Source: a virus
Virus record (IMG/VR): IMGVR_UViG_3300032092_000312
Location: 1-21,210 of that record
DNA length: 21,210 nt
Direction: 5' to 3' (one strand)
The number at the start of each line of letters is the position of its first letter. The stretch's first letter is position 1. Both the position numbers and the translations under genes were made by a program. This document shows positions 20,434 to 21,210 of this stretch, in pieces. The notes below the pieces were generated by a model that was given only the letters and a program-made list of their open reading frames with translations, was not told where the DNA came from and made no database searches.

Positions 20434-21210
20434 TAGAAAAAAATGTTCATGTCTATAAAAAAAGTGTTACTCGTATTTTAGATATAGACCCCACATCTAA
20501 AAGAGTTAGTATTTTAGATAATCGATTTTATAGTCGAAACCAAGACTACTACCCTTCAGTAACAAGCATATTACAGTTTATGCCTAAAGGTAAGTTTTTT
20601 GAAACTTGGCTTAAAGATGTAGGACATAATGCTGATGTTATAGCTAGAAAAGCAGCAGATGAAGGTACACAAGTACATGATGCTATTGAAAAGTATCTTA
20701 AAGGAGAAAAAATACAATGGTTAAATGAAGAAGGATATTCTAATTATTCAATGGATGTTTGGAAATTAATTCTTAAATTTCATGATTTTTGGACTACATA
20801 TAAACCTACTTTAATTGAAAGCGAAATCCACCTATTCTCAGATCAATATAAATACGCAGGAACATGCGATTTAGTTGTTGAAATTGATAGAGTAAGATGG
20901 TTATTAGATATTAAAACTTCAAATTCAATCCATACATCTATGGATTTACAATTAGCTGCTTATGCTCAAGCATGGAATGAGACATTTGAAGAAAAAATAG
21001 AAAAAACAGGCATTATTTGGTTAAAATCTTCTAAACGTGGTGAAGGAAAAGGAGATAAAATTCAAGGTAAAGGATGGGAGATATATGAACCAACACGTAC
21101 CTTTGAAGAAAATTTAAAATTATTTAATTCTATACATGAATTATTTAAACTTGAATATCCTAATCCAAAACCATCTTCTGAACAATTTCCTATTGAAATT
21201 CAACTAGACC
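20430..21210 (+). CDS. PD-(D/E)XK nuclease, RecB/Cas4-like, 3' end outside the window
   Basis: At least 260 residues are visible; the frame stays open to the window edge. The RecB-type core is clear: His83 in GTQVHDAIEKY, Asp147 in AGTCDLVVEI, Asp160-Ile-Lys162 in WLLDIKTS, and the Gln174-x3-Tyr178 motif in LQLAAYAQAW. These residues form the single metal-dependent nuclease site of the superfamily. Cas4-type cysteines for an iron-sulfur cluster are not visible in this portion. Such enzymes in phages act in recombination, DNA processing or host DNA breakdown. Overlap with the primase stop (ATGA) suggests a role alongside replication. It is not the T4 gp46/gp47 nuclease, and the substrate and polarity cannot be told from the sequence. 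Confidence 0.88.
   Translation, partial: MIEKNVHVYKKSVTRILDIDPTSKRVSILDNRFYSRNQDYYPSVTSILQFMPKGKFFETWLKDVGHNADVIARKAADEGTQVHDAIEKYLKGEKIQWLNEEGYSNYSMDVWKLILKFHDFWTTYKPTLIESEIHLFSDQYKYAGTCDLVVEIDRVRWLLDIKTSNSIHTSMDLQLAAYAQAWNETFEEKIEKTGIIWLKSSKRGEGKGDKIQGKGWEIYEPTRTFEENLKLFNSIHELFKLEYPNPKPSSEQFPIEIQLD

Noticed and set aside
1-21210. CRISPR array, insertion sequence, integrase or replication origin
   Set aside because: No regularly spaced repeats, transposase, integrase or iteron cluster is visible; the short repeats present are described individually.

Overview
The window is AT-rich and densely packed, with every gene on the + strand. It holds 23 complete coding sequences, one gene cut by the right edge, and the 3' part of a tRNA at the left edge. 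The late sigma factor gp55, the baseplate wedge proteins gp25 and gp6, a beta-helical hub spike and a gp61-type primase mark it as part of a T4-like myovirus genome (class Caudoviricetes, contractile tail). The host is probably a member of the Bacteroidota. This is an inference from the AT-rich, almost Shine-Dalgarno-free start regions and from a carboxypeptidase-regulatory-like domain in a virion protein. It is not proven.

Layout. (1) Positions 1-1060: tRNA with a CAU anticodon, a small membrane-anchored coiled-coil gene bracketed by a 13-bp inverted repeat, a strong intrinsic terminator, and an unknown 137-aa gene. (2) Positions 1061-3022: four genes joined by ATGA stop/start overlaps: a 67-aa helical protein, an HD-domain phosphohydrolase, a small membrane protein and the late sigma factor gp55. 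(3) Positions 3048-19018: a 16-kb block of tail and baseplate genes with very small gaps and no intrinsic terminator that I can see. The order is a 113-aa unknown, gp5-like spike, a 528-aa hydrophobic hub candidate, a 115-aa unknown, gp25, gp6, a DNRLRE-like protein, a 118-aa coiled coil, a 971-aa gp7/gpI-like wedge candidate, two unrecognised virion candidates, a 221-aa conserved structural type, and three tandem paralogues. (4) Positions 19021-21210: a GIY-YIG endonuclease, a gp61-like primase and a RecB/Cas4-type nuclease, which begin a DNA-replication module.

How it fits together. gp55 would direct host RNA polymerase to late promoters and so switch on the virion genes that follow it. Those genes build the hub (spike and 528-aa protein), the wedges (gp25, gp6, 971-aa protein) and the tail periphery (the three paralogues and neighbours). 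The replication genes at the right end would supply the replicating DNA that late transcription in T4-like phages depends on.

Most notable are a TATTTA box in six of the seven late-block gaps of 16 nt or more, the triplicated virion family, the 528-aa mosaic hub candidate, the inverted-repeat cassette beside the tRNA, and an AACGT repeat with exact 8-bp period in front of the sigma-factor operon.
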